This document shows, one piece after another, positions 1 through 6,485 of a stretch of DNA of 64,000 nucleotides. How positions within the stretch are numbered: the first letter of the stretch is position 1; each line of letters begins with the position of its first letter. The DNA is from Flavobacterium fluviale (lineage in GTDB: Bacteria > Bacteroidota > Bacteroidia > Flavobacteriales > Flavobacteriaceae): contig NZ_CP030261.1 of NCBI RefSeq assembly GCF_003312915.1, positions 1,550,001-1,614,000 on the forward strand, in the 5' to 3' direction. A program made the position numbers and the translations under genes. The notes under the pieces are model-generated. The model saw only the letters and a list, made by a program, of their open reading frames with translations, ran no database searches and was not told where the DNA came from.

Positions 1-725
1 CTGCAATTGGATTCCAGGGAATGTCTATTAATTCAGGAAAATTGGTTGCTCCGGCTTTACAGGTTTTGTTAGGCGGAGGAAGATTAGGAAACGGAGAAGG
101 CCGTTTTGCCGATAAAGTAATTAAAATTCCAAGCCGTAGAGGACCAGATGCATTGCGTACCATTTTAAATGATTATGATAACAATGCGAATGGAGAAAAA
201 TTCCTAAACTATTACGATCAAAAAGGAGAGAAATATTTCTATGAAATCTTAAAACCTTTCGCAGATGTAACCAATTTAACAGAAGCTGATTTTGTAGACT
301 GGGGTAACGCAGACAACTATGTAAAAGCAGTTGGAGTTGGAGAATGTGCGGGAGTTGTGATCGATTTAGTAGCGACTTTATTGTTTGAAGCTAAAGAGAA
401 ATTGATTTTGGCTCAAGAATCTTTCGACGAGAAAAAATGGTCAGATGCTATTTACCATGCTTATGCAGGATTTGTTAACGGTGCTAAGGCTTTATTATTG
501 GCAGAAAACCAAAAAACAAATCACCATGCAGGAATTGTAGACTTATTTGATACCGTTTTTATTGAAAAAAATAAAATAGAATTAAACTCAACTTTTAAAG
601 ATTTGGTTTACCAAATCAATAAAAATGAACCATCTGAAGCTTTCGCTAAAGATTACATTGCTCAGGCAGTAGTTTTCTTTGATAAAATCGAAACATTCAG
701 AGCACAAGAATTAGCAAATGCTTAA
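1..725 (+). CDS. Assimilatory sulfite (or nitrite) reductase, C-terminal part, fused to a HEPN domain (partial)
   Basis: The reading frame is open from the first base, so the gene starts outside the window; the in-frame ATG at 21 is internal. About the first 60 visible residues (LLGGGRLGNGEGRF, then KIPSRRGPDALRTIL) match the end of siroheme/4Fe-4S nitrite/sulfite reductases, which reduce sulfite to sulfide with ferredoxin. From about residue 125 an all-helical tail follows (SFDEKKWSDAIYHAYAGFVNGAKALLL, quoted in part: KWSDAIYHAYAGFVNGAKAL) that reads as a HEPN domain. The next gene, cobA, overlaps the stop by 8 bp and makes the siroheme precursor, which supports the assignment. Sulfite is preferred to nitrite as the substrate because of the sulfur/methionine context, but the active-site half is not visible. 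Confidence 0.8.
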   Translation, partial: AIGFQGMSINSGKLVAPALQVLLGGGRLGNGEGRFADKVIKIPSRRGPDALRTILNDYDNNANGEKFLNYYDQKGEKYFYEILKPFADVTNLTEADFVDWGNADNYVKAVGVGECAGVVIDLVATLLFEAKEKLILAQESFDEKKWSDAIYHAYAGFVNGAKALLLAENQKTNHHAGIVDLFDTVFIEKNKIELNSTFKDLVYQINKNEPSEAFAKDYIAQAVVFFDKIETFRAQELANA

Positions 726-1491
726 TATAAAACCCAAAATAACTTTAGTCGGTGCAGGTCCAGGCGATCCCGATCTACTTACGCTCAAAGCTGTAAAAGC
801 ATTGGCTGAAGCCAACGTGGTTTTATATGACGCTTTGGCCAATGAAGAAATTTTGGATTATGCACCTAAAAATGCAATCAAGATTTTTGTTGGCAAAAGA
901 ATCGGAAATCATGCTTACACGCAAGATCAAATCAATCAATTAATTGTTGATAATGCTTTGACTTACGGAAATGTAGTCCGACTAAAAGGCGGAGATCCTT
1001 TTATTTTTGGAAGAGGTGGTGAAGAAGTGGAATTTGCAGAAAGTTTCGGAATTGAAACTATCGTAGTTCCCGGAATTTCATCTGTAGTGGCAGTTCCTGC
1101 AAGTCATGGAATTTCGATTACAAAACGTGGCGTTTCAGAAAGCTTTTGGGCTATTACAGGAACAACTTCGGATAGAAAATTATCATCAGATGTAGCTTTG
1201 GCAGCTCAATCTTCTGCAACAGTTGTAATCTTGATGGGAATGCACAAATTGCCTCAAATAATCGATTTGTTTCAAAAAGAAAATAAAGGAGATTTACCAG
1301 TAGCAATCATTCAAAACGGAACAACAGCAGAAGAAAAAGTTGGTGTAGGAACAGTAGATTCAATTTTAGAAGTTGTAAAAGAAAAAGAATTAGGTTCACC
1401 GGCCATTATTGTTCTTGGAGAAGTTGTAAGAGAAAGCAATAAACTAAAAGGATTTTACGAAGAATTTCTATCAAAAGAAATAACAAGATAA
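718..1491 (+). CDS. cobA: Uroporphyrinogen-III C-methyltransferase
   Basis: It methylates uroporphyrinogen III twice with SAM to give precorrin-2, the first committed step to siroheme. The family signatures are visible: VGAGPGDPDLLTLKA near the N-terminus and GGDPFIFGRGGEE near residue 90, plus VPGISSVVAVPA and the C-terminal GSPAIIVLGEVV. At 257 residues it is a stand-alone SUMT, not the fused CysG form. Its ATG lies inside the last codons of the sulfite reductase gene (8 bp overlap), which indicates translational coupling. The partner oxidase/chelatase lies 172 bp downstream. Confidence 0.93.
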   Translation: MLNIKPKITLVGAGPGDPDLLTLKAVKALAEANVVLYDALANEEILDYAPKNAIKIFVGKRIGNHAYTQDQINQLIVDNALTYGNVVRLKGGDPFIFGRGGEEVEFAESFGIETIVVPGISSVVAVPASHGISITKRGVSESFWAITGTTSDRKLSSDVALAAQSSATVVILMGMHKLPQIIDLFQKENKGDLPVAIIQNGTTAEEKVGVGTVDSILEVVKEKELGSPAIIVLGEVVRESNKLKGFYEEFLSKEITR

Positions 1492-1548
1492 AATTTTGCA
1501 GGAACCAATATCGAAGCATCGGTTTTTAACCGAATGTATGTAAAGAGA

Positions 1549-1630
1549 TTGTTCCGTTAGGAACATTTCATCGGTAGAAAAAAAATGTTCCCAACAAAAA
1601 TGTTCCGTTAGGAGCATTTGATTGGTAAAT
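1549..1630. repeat. Two copies of a TGTTCCGTTAGGAACA-type palindromic repeat
   Basis: The spacer between cobA and the siroheme synthase gene holds GTTCCGTTAGGAAC (1551-1564) followed by ATTTCATCGGTAGAAA, then a second copy GTTCCGTTAGGAGC (1602-1615) followed by ATTTGATTGGTAAA. A third copy with the same ATCATCGGTAGAAA tail is at 6208-6237. Each forms a short hairpin. They are dispersed intergenic repeats of unknown function. Confidence 0.75.
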
Positions 1631-1663
1631 CATCTAATTTTGATTGGATGAAAATAAATTAAA

Positions 1664-2245
1664 ATGGAACAAAACGAATTATATCCAATATTTCTAAAAC
1701 TGCACAATTTAAACGTATTAATTGTGGGAGGAGGAAATGTAGGTCTGGAAAAGCTTTCTTTTTTGCTAAAATCAAGTCCAAATGCAAATGTAGAGGTTGT
1801 AGCGCCCGATTTTCATTTAGAAATTAAAGTTTTAGCCGAAAAACATCCTTCAATTAAATTGACGGAAGCAAAGTTCAAAAAGAAAATGCTTAAAAAACGT
1901 CACATGGTAATTGCCTGTACAGACGATTTAAAGGTGAACAAAAGAGTGTACGATTTGTCACGTAAGCGTTATTTGATTTGTAATATCGCCGACACGCCAG
2001 ATTTATGTGATTATTATTTAGGAGGCATTGTAACGAAAGGAAATGTGAAAATTGCCATTTCGACCAATGGAAAATCGCCGACAACTGCCAAAAGACTAAG
2101 AGAATTTTTTGAAGAAATAATTCCCGACGACATTAATCAAATGGTAGAAAACCTGAACGAATACCGCAGAACCTTAAAAGGCAATTTTGAAGAAAAAGTG
2201 AAGAAGATGAATGAGATCACGGCTTCACTCAAAAATAGAGAGTAA
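1664..2245 (+). CDS. Siroheme synthase, Met8p-like precorrin-2 dehydrogenase/ferrochelatase
   Basis: The product oxidises precorrin-2 to sirohydrochlorin with NAD, and in this family usually also inserts iron to give siroheme. The N-terminus has a Rossmann motif, VLIVGGGNVGLEKLSFLL; residues 105-145 contain CNIADTPDLCDYYLGGIVTKG and ISTNGKSPTTAKRLREF (the latter typical of CysG-N/Met8p). Its length of 193 residues equals the CysG N-terminal half without the methyltransferase. Together with cobA it rebuilds the split CysG activity and serves the upstream sulfite reductase. A repeat-rich spacer separates it from cobA. Whether it chelates iron itself cannot be read from sequence. Confidence 0.9.
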   Translation: MEQNELYPIFLKLHNLNVLIVGGGNVGLEKLSFLLKSSPNANVEVVAPDFHLEIKVLAEKHPSIKLTEAKFKKKMLKKRHMVIACTDDLKVNKRVYDLSRKRYLICNIADTPDLCDYYLGGIVTKGNVKIAISTNGKSPTTAKRLREFFEEIIPDDINQMVENLNEYRRTLKGNFEEKVKKMNEITASLKNRE

Positions 2246-2278
2246 AAATATCGCTTTAGAAATGAATGATAAAAATCA

Positions 2279-2309
2279 TTGTCAGTAGAATAAATTATTC
2301 GTTTCTTTG
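2279..2309 (+). promoter_or_regulatory. Putative Bacteroidetes-type promoter for the ferredoxin reductase gene
   Basis: TTG (2279-2281), a 20-nt spacer and TTTCTTTG (2302-2309), one mismatch from the TAnnTTTG consensus. Transcription would start near 2316, which favours the ATG at 2342 over the one at 2321. Confidence 0.4.
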
Positions 2310-2341
2310 CACTATTAAGAATGATTATAAACAACAACATA

Positions 2342-3394
2342 ATGATTAAAACAGATATACTTATAATTGGAGCAGGCCCAACAGGTTTATTTGCCGTATT
2401 CGAGGCAGGATTACTAAAATTAAAATGCCACATATTAGATGCTCTGCCTCAGCCGGGAGGACAGCTTTCAGAATTATATCCAAAGAAACCAATTTATGAT
2501 ATTCCTGGATTCCCAGAAGTATTAGCTGGAGATTTAGTTGATGGATTAATGGAGCAAATCAAACAATTTGAGCCAGGTTTTACTTTAGGTGAGCGTGCAG
2601 AAACCATCGACAAACAAGAAGACGGAACATTTATCGTAACTTCAAATAAAGGAACTAAATTTCACGCGCCTGTAATTGCGATTGCAGGAGGGTTAGGAAG
2701 TTTTGAGCCTCGTAAACCACTTATCGAAGATATCGAGTTTTATGAAGATAAAGGAGTAAAATACTTCATCAAAAATCCTGAAAAATTCAGAGATAAAAGA
2801 GTTGTTATTGCAGGAGGAGGAGATTCAGCATTAGACTGGAGTATCTTCTTAGCAAATGTAGCTTCAGAAGTAACTTTAATTCACCGTAGAAATGAATTTA
2901 GAGGAGCTCTAGATTCTGTAGAAAAAGTACAGGAATTAAAATCAGCTGGAAAAATTAAATTAATCACTCCAGCAGAAGTTATCGGAATTAATGGTGCTGA
3001 GCATGTTGAGTCATTAGATATCGAAGAAAACGGAGCGCACCGTAAAATCGAGTGTGACTATTTCATCCCACTTTTCGGATTAACTCCAAAATTAGGTCCA
3101 ATTGGAGACTGGGGATTAGAAATCGAAAAAAATGCCATTAAAGTAAACAATGCATTAGATTACCAAACGAATATTCCGGGAATCTTCGCCATTGGAGACG
3201 TAAATACATATCCAGGAAAATTAAAGTTAATCCTTTGCGGATTCCATGAAGCAACATTGATGTGCCAAGCTGCATACGGAATCATCAATCCAGGTAAAAA
3301 ATACGTATTGAAATATACAACAGTTTCTGGAGTAGACGGTTTCGACGGAACTCGTAAAGAAGCGCCAAAAGCAGTTGTGAAAGCGATTGTTTAA
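2342..3394 (+). CDS. NAD(P)H:ferredoxin oxidoreductase, thioredoxin-reductase-like FNR
   Basis: This flavoprotein passes electrons between NADPH and ferredoxin; here it probably supplies reduced ferredoxin to sulfite reductase (inference from location). It has two dinucleotide folds: IIGAGPTGLFAVFEA at residues 8-22 for FAD and VVIAGGGDSALDW at 154-166 for NADPH. The QPGGQLSELYP segment and the C-terminal GIFAIGDVNTYPGKLKLI are typical of the TrxR-like FNR family. The CxxC redox pair of true thioredoxin reductases is absent from its usual place, which separates the two families. I chose ATG 2342 (MIKTDILIIGAG); an earlier in-frame ATG at 2321 adds only seven residues and would leave almost no leader after the predicted promoter. 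Length is 350 residues, normal for the family. Confidence 0.9.
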   Translation: MIKTDILIIGAGPTGLFAVFEAGLLKLKCHILDALPQPGGQLSELYPKKPIYDIPGFPEVLAGDLVDGLMEQIKQFEPGFTLGERAETIDKQEDGTFIVTSNKGTKFHAPVIAIAGGLGSFEPRKPLIEDIEFYEDKGVKYFIKNPEKFRDKRVVIAGGGDSALDWSIFLANVASEVTLIHRRNEFRGALDSVEKVQELKSAGKIKLITPAEVIGINGAEHVESLDIEENGAHRKIECDYFIPLFGLTPKLGPIGDWGLEIEKNAIKVNNALDYQTNIPGIFAIGDVNTYPGKLKLILCGFHEATLMCQAAYGIINPGKKYVLKYTTVSGVDGFDGTRKEAPKAVVKAIV

Positions 3395-3447
3395 TCGGAG
3401 ATGCTGAGATACTAAGGTTCTAAGTGACTAAGATTTTTTATATAGAA

Positions 3448-3477
3448 AGCTCAAACTTATTGTTTGGGCTTTTTTTT
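3448..3477 (+). terminator. Rho-independent terminator after the ferredoxin reductase gene
   Basis: AGCTCAAAC (3448-3456), loop TTATT, GTTTGGGCT (3462-3470), then a run of T. It contains one G-U pair. Confidence 0.85.
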
Positions 3478-3500
3478 AGCTTAGTCCCCTAGAATCTTAG

Positions 3501-3516
3501 TCCCGAAGCTTCGGGA
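3501..3516. repeat. TCCCGAAGCTTCGGGA palindrome
   Basis: Perfect 16-nt palindrome. Variants recur at 4280-4295 (TCCCGAAGTTTCGGGA), 4731-4746 (TCCCGAGGCTTCGGGA), 36013-36028 (TCCCGAAGCCTCGGGA) and, more diverged, 59442-59455. The copies at 3501 and 4280 are both followed by TCAGAACCT, so the repeat unit is longer than the palindrome. Confidence 0.8.
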
Positions 3517-3534
3517 TCAGAACCTAAAAAAACG

Positions 3535-3542
3535 TATCTTTG
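3535..3542 (+). promoter_or_regulatory. Putative -7 element of the toxin/antitoxin operon
   Basis: TATCTTTG is an exact match to TAnnTTTG, 23 nt before the antitoxin ATG at 3565. No good TTG box is seen at the -33 distance. Confidence 0.4.
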
Positions 3543-3564
3543 TAATATATAAATTTTGAATATC

Positions 3565-3792
3565 ATGAATTTAGAGGCTAGAAAATATCAATTTATTCAG
3601 GAGTTGGTTAAGGTGGAAGATGAGAGTATTTTAGAAAAACTGGAATTGGTTTTAAAAGCAAATCAAAATGATTGGTTTGATAAATTATCAGAATCAGAAA
3701 AAAATGAAATTCAAATTGGATTAGACCAAGCCGAAAAAGGGGAATTTATAAGTCATGAAGATGTCATGAAAAGATTTTCGAAATGGCATTAA
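3565..3792 (+). CDS. Addiction-module antitoxin
   Basis: A 75-residue acidic protein whose C-terminal part (GLDQAEKGEFISHEDVMKRF) is the familiar tail of small antitoxins paired with ParE/RelE toxins; this end usually wraps the toxin, while the N-terminal half dimerises and may bind the operator. The start is the ATG at 3565; an upstream TTG (3556) adds only MNI. The stop overlaps the start of the toxin gene by 10 bp, the usual arrangement for coupled translation. The repression of its own promoter is expected for the family but not visible here. Confidence 0.85.
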   Translation: MNLEARKYQFIQELVKVEDESILEKLELVLKANQNDWFDKLSESEKNEIQIGLDQAEKGEFISHEDVMKRFSKWH

Positions 3793-4076
3793 AATTTATT
3801 TGGACTTCCCAAGCTGTAAAAGGCTTTAATAAAGTTGTTGATTATCTTGAAGCGAAATGGACAGTAAAAGAAATTTTAAATTTAGAAAATAAAATTCAGC
3901 AAGTAATAAACCAAATCAGTCACAATCCAGAACAATTTCCAAAATCTGAAAAAAATGTGTCGCTGCATAAAGCAACTATAGATAAAAATAATTATTTAGT
4001 TTATAGGCTTAATAAAGAATCTAATACTGTTGAAATCATTAATTTTAGGGGAACAAAACAAAAACCTAAACATTAG
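3783..4076 (+). CDS. ParE/RelE-superfamily toxin
   Basis: A 97-residue basic protein of the ParE/RelE fold: N-terminal IWTSQAVKGFNKVVDYLEAKW, a central ISHNPEQFPKSEKN segment and the C-terminal YLVYRLNKESNTVEIINFRGT strands typical of plasmid-stabilisation toxins. ParE members poison gyrase and RelE members cut mRNA on the ribosome; the sequence does not decide which. The ATG lies within the last codons of the antitoxin gene. Both frames are intact, so the pair may be functional. A strong terminator follows directly. Confidence 0.87.
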   Translation: MALKFIWTSQAVKGFNKVVDYLEAKWTVKEILNLENKIQQVINQISHNPEQFPKSEKNVSLHKATIDKNNYLVYRLNKESNTVEIINFRGTKQKPKH

Positions 4077-4108
4077 TTAAACCTTATAAATTTTAAGAAT
4101 TTGTATAT

Positions 4109-4147
4109 AAAGCTCAAACTTAATGTCAAGTTTGAGCTTTATTTTTT
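4109..4147 (+). terminator. Terminator of the toxin/antitoxin operon
   Basis: A 13-bp perfect stem (AAAGCTCAAACTT, 4109-4121, with its complement 4128-4140), a 6-nt loop and then ATTTTTT. The stem sequence is closely related to that of the terminator at 3448-3477 (AGCTCAAAC), so the pair flanks the toxin/antitoxin module. Confidence 0.88.
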
Positions 4148-4207
4148 AGAAACAAATTAAACATAACCTGGTTTCAACCATTGGAACACACCGCATGAAC
4201 ACGCACT

Positions 4208-4227
4208 CCCGCGGTTAAAACCGCGGG
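4208..4227. repeat. CCCGCGGTT hairpin
   Basis: CCCGCGGTT, AA, AACCGCGGG: 9-bp GC-only-rich stem in AT-rich DNA, followed by CTATATTT. No T run of terminator quality. The rest of 4148-4310 holds no gene that I can see. Confidence 0.65.
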
Positions 4228-4316
4228 CTATATTTGAAAATCAAAATCAAACTTTAGCCTTAGAACCTTAGCATCTCAGTCCCGAAGTTTCGGGATCAGA
4301 ACCTTAGAAAAAAACA

Positions 4317-4348
4317 TTTGCAAATCGTATCCCTATTTCATACCTTTG
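4317..4348 (+). promoter_or_regulatory. Promoter of the SAM riboswitch/metH leader
   Basis: TTTG (4317-4320), 20-nt spacer, TACCTTTG (4341-4348): a full match to the Bacteroidetes housekeeping promoter. The predicted transcription start near 4355 lies just before the riboswitch aptamer, which fits well. Confidence 0.75.
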
Positions 4349-4371
4349 CACTGTTCTTAAAATTATTGTCA

Positions 4372-4484
4372 GTTATCACGAAAGGCGGAGGGATAGACCC
4401 AATGAAACCTTAGCAACCCTTTATCATAAAGAAGGTGCTAAATTCTACTTTATACAATATTTTCCAGTATTAAAGATAGATAAC
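4372..4484 (+). promoter_or_regulatory. SAM-I (S-box) riboswitch aptamer
   Basis: The conserved S-box core is clear: GTTATCACGAAAGGCGGAGG, GGATAGACCCAATGAAACCT, TAGCAACCC and AAGGTGCTAAATTC. Helix P1 is formed by GTTATC (4372-4377) and GATAAC (4479-4484). It lies upstream of the first metH gene, which ties methionine synthesis to SAM level. About 330 nt separate it from the start codon, and I do not see an obvious terminator/antiterminator pair right after P1, so the expression platform is unclear. Confidence 0.93.
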
Positions 4485-4587
4485 ACAAATACATACTAGT
4501 ATTTCTCAAAACTTTTCCAGACAACATACAATATTTTACTGAAACAGATTCTGTATCAGGAGCGAATCATTGGCGCATTTTTGCAGT

Positions 4588-4679
4588 CAATAGTTCCCGC
4601 TGTACACAAATATCTTTTATTCTGAACCCCAGAATAAAAGGATATTTGCTTCCATCGGGGCTAATGAGCCAGCAATAGT
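4588..4679 (-). repeat. Dispersed structured repeat, copy A (inside the metH leader)
   Basis: Read on the minus strand it begins TTAGCCCCGATGGAAGC and ends AGCGGGAACTATTG. In between is a long hairpin: 17 nt (4608-4624) pair with 4630-4647 with one bulged base, loop GGGTT on the minus strand. The same frame words and the same loop occur in copy B at 17515-17582 with a different but still paired stem. CAATAGT occurs directly at both flanks (4588-4594 and 4673-4679). Candidate structured RNA or mobile palindromic unit; function unknown. Confidence 0.7.
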
Positions 4680-4813
4680 GCACTTTTGGAATTAATGTGA
4701 ATCAAAACGCGTATCCTAACAGGTTTCCAATCCCGAGGCTTCGGGACTATTAGGTATGTTTTAATAATAGAATAAAAAAGCTTTGTGCCTTAGTGCCTTA
4801 GCGGCAAAAGAAT

Positions 4814-5818
4814 ATGGCAATTACAATACAAGAAGCAATAAAAAAAAATATCCTAATCCTAGATGGAGCAATGGGAACGATGCTGCAACGCTATAATTTC
4901 TCAGAAGAAGATTTTAGAGGAGAGCGTTTCAAAGATTTTCCGCATCCATTAAAAGGAAACAACGATTTATTATCCCTAACACAACCACAAGCCATCCGAG
5001 CTGTTCACGCTGCTTATTTTGAAGCTGGTGCAGACATCGTAGAAACCAATACTTTTTCAGGAACGACAATTGGTATGGCCGATTATCATATGGAAGATTT
5101 GGTTTACGAGTTAAACTACGAATCGGCAAAAATTGCAAGACAAGTAGCCGATGAGTTTACCGCTAAAAATCCGGAAAAACCACGTTTCGTAGCAGGTTCA
5201 ATCGGACCGACAAACAGAACGGCAAGTATGTCACCAGACGTAAATGATCCAGGTTACAGAGCCGTAACGTTTGACGATTTACGAATTGCTTACAAACAAC
5301 AAGCAGAAGCTTTAATGGATGGTGGTTGCGATTTGCTTTTAGTAGAAACAATTTTCGATACACTAAATGCTAAAGCGGCACTTTTTGCAATTGAAGAAGT
5401 AAAAGAAGAACGTAATCTTGACATTCCAATCATGGTTTCAGGAACAATTACAGATGCATCTGGAAGAACACTTTCTGGACAAACTGTAGAAGCGTTTTTG
5501 ATTTCAGTTTCGCATATTCCTTTATTAAGTGTAGGATTCAATTGCGCCCTTGGAGCCGATTTGCTGAAACCCTATTTAAAAACATTAGCGCATAACACAA
5601 GCTTTAATGTGTCGGCACATCCAAACGCAGGTTTGCCAAATGCTTTCGGACAATATGATGAAACGCCAGAACAAACACAGGCTTTTATTAAAGAATATTT
5701 AGATGATAATTTAATCAATATTATCGGTGGCTGTTGCGGTACAACACCAGATCATATTCGATTAATGGCTGAGGTTGCAAAGGATTATAAGCCGAGAGTG
5801 GCGCCGGTTTTAGCGTAA
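4814..5818 (+). CDS. metH: Methionine synthase, homocysteine-binding module (N-terminal part of split MetH)
   Basis: A 334-residue protein equal to the first domain of cobalamin-dependent methionine synthase, which binds homocysteine on zinc for methyl transfer from methylcobalamin. Seen: [15 protein letters not shown] at the N-terminus, ETNTFSGT near 77, and the three zinc cysteines C244 (GFNCALGAD), C307 and C308 ([10 protein letters not shown]). In E. coli this domain is joined to the folate, B12 and SAM domains; here these are in a separate gene 667 bp downstream, so the two products must act together. It is under the SAM-I riboswitch. The C-terminal stop follows a natural domain end, so it is a split rather than a truncation. 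Confidence 0.92.
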   Translation: MAITIQEAIKKNILILDGAMGTMLQRYNFSEEDFRGERFKDFPHPLKGNNDLLSLTQPQAIRAVHAAYFEAGADIVETNTFSGTTIGMADYHMEDLVYELNYESAKIARQVADEFTAKNPEKPRFVAGSIGPTNRTASMSPDVNDPGYRAVTFDDLRIAYKQQAEALMDGGCDLLLVETIFDTLNAKAALFAIEEVKEERNLDIPIMVSGTITDASGRTLSGQTVEAFLISVSHIPLLSVGFNCALGADLLKPYLKTLAHNTSFNVSAHPNAGLPNAFGQYDETPEQTQAFIKEYLDDNLINIIGGCCGTTPDHIRLMAEVAKDYKPRVAPVLA

Positions 5819-5827
5819 AGTTTCGCT

Positions 5828-5854
5828 CCTGCAAGGTTTTCAAAACCTTGTAGG
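5828..5854. repeat. CCTGCAAGGTTTT palindromic repeat, copy 1
   Basis: CCTGCAAGGTTTT, C, AAAACCTTGTAGG: near-perfect 27-nt inverted repeat. Further copies at 6164-6190 and 6394-6420. Copies 1 and 2 flank the small gene 5889-6149. Copy 1 could serve as a weak terminator of the first metH gene but has no T run. Confidence 0.75.
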
Positions 5855-5888
5855 TATTAATATACTTGATAAATATAAATATTATTAA

Positions 5889-6149
5889 ATGGATGGAGAG
5901 CATATTGTTTATTCAGAAGATGGGGAAGTATTTAAAGCTTTTTTAAATTCAAATTGGTATGATACGATGAATCCATATTTATATTGTGTATCTGAATTAA
6001 AAAGTATTAAAAGTAAGATTGATAATAACGAAAAATTCAAAATAGAAAGTAATGGTAAAATATATCATATTACTACAAATTTAGAATTTAGGGTATGGAT
6101 CGAAAAGGTGTTTAATGGAGGATTTGAGAAACATATTTTTAGTGATTAA
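5889..6149 (+). CDS. Small hypothetical protein between the two metH genes
   Basis: An 86-residue ORF with a natural-looking composition: MDGEHIVYSEDGEVFKAF at the start, several aromatic residues and a C-terminal FRVWIEKVFNGGFEKHIF. No signal peptide, membrane segment or known motif is visible. It has no evident promoter and sits between two copies of the CCTGCAAGG palindrome, in a spacer that splits metH. It could be a real orphan gene carried in with the repeats. It shows no relation to methionine synthesis. Confidence 0.5.
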   Translation: MDGEHIVYSEDGEVFKAFLNSNWYDTMNPYLYCVSELKSIKSKIDNNEKFKIESNGKIYHITTNLEFRVWIEKVFNGGFEKHIFSD

Positions 6150-6163
6150 AAGTCAATAACAAA

Positions 6164-6190
6164 CCTACAAGGTTTTAAAAACCGTGCAGG
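6164..6190. repeat. CCTACAAGGTTTT palindromic repeat, copy 2
   Basis: CCTACAAGGTTTTA then AAAACCGTGCAGG, 14 nt after the stop of the 86-residue ORF. Slightly decayed relative to copies 1 and 3. Confidence 0.7.
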
Positions 6191-6207
6191 TTGAATTCAG
6201 AATAAAA

Positions 6208-6237
6208 TGTTCCGTAGGAACAAATCATCGGTAGAAA
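6208..6237. repeat. TGTTCCGTAGGAACA repeat, copy 3
   Basis: TGTTCCGTAGGAACA followed by AATCATCGGTAGAAAA, the same unit and tail as the copies at 1549-1630. Confidence 0.7.
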
Positions 6238-6286
6238 AATGACAATTGAAATCGTGGAAAATAGATTGTTTGTTTCAACCGAGTCT

Positions 6287-6372
6287 GCGTGAGGGATAGA
6301 AGTGAAAAGCCCACAGCCTGACGAAGGAAGAGCGAGGACTTGTAACGGATAGCCCGACCCGGAGGGACACGC
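6287..6372 (+). repeat. Dispersed structured repeat, copy C (between the metH genes)
   Basis: Outer pairs GCGTG (6287-6291) and CACGC (6368-6372), inner GGG/CCC, with the words GATAGAAG (6295-6302) and CGGATAGC (6346-6353) separated by 43 nt. Copy B at 17515 has the same two words 40 nt apart but uses CCC/GGG in the opposite order, i.e. a base-paired swap. The rest of the 336-bp spacer 6150-6485 holds only other short repeats. Confidence 0.6.
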
Positions 6373-6393
6373 CCAAATTAATAAACATAAATA

Positions 6394-6420
6394 CCTACAA
6401 AGTTTTCAAAACCTTGCAGG
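6394..6420. repeat. CCTACAAAGTTTT palindromic repeat, copy 3
   Basis: CCTACAAAGTTTT, C, AAAACCTTGCAGG, one mismatch. After it comes a stretch of CTTAG/TCTTAG words (6438-6475) common in the spacers of this genome. Confidence 0.7.
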
Positions 6421-6485
6421 AAACAAAAGAGAATAAAAAAACTCAGAATCTAAGCGTCTTAGAATCTTAGTAACTTAAAAAGAAA

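Noticed and set aside
6240..6372. Possible tRNA in the spacer between the metH genes
   Set aside because: No D-loop, anticodon or TTCGA-type T-loop pattern can be folded; the pairing seen fits the dispersed repeat.
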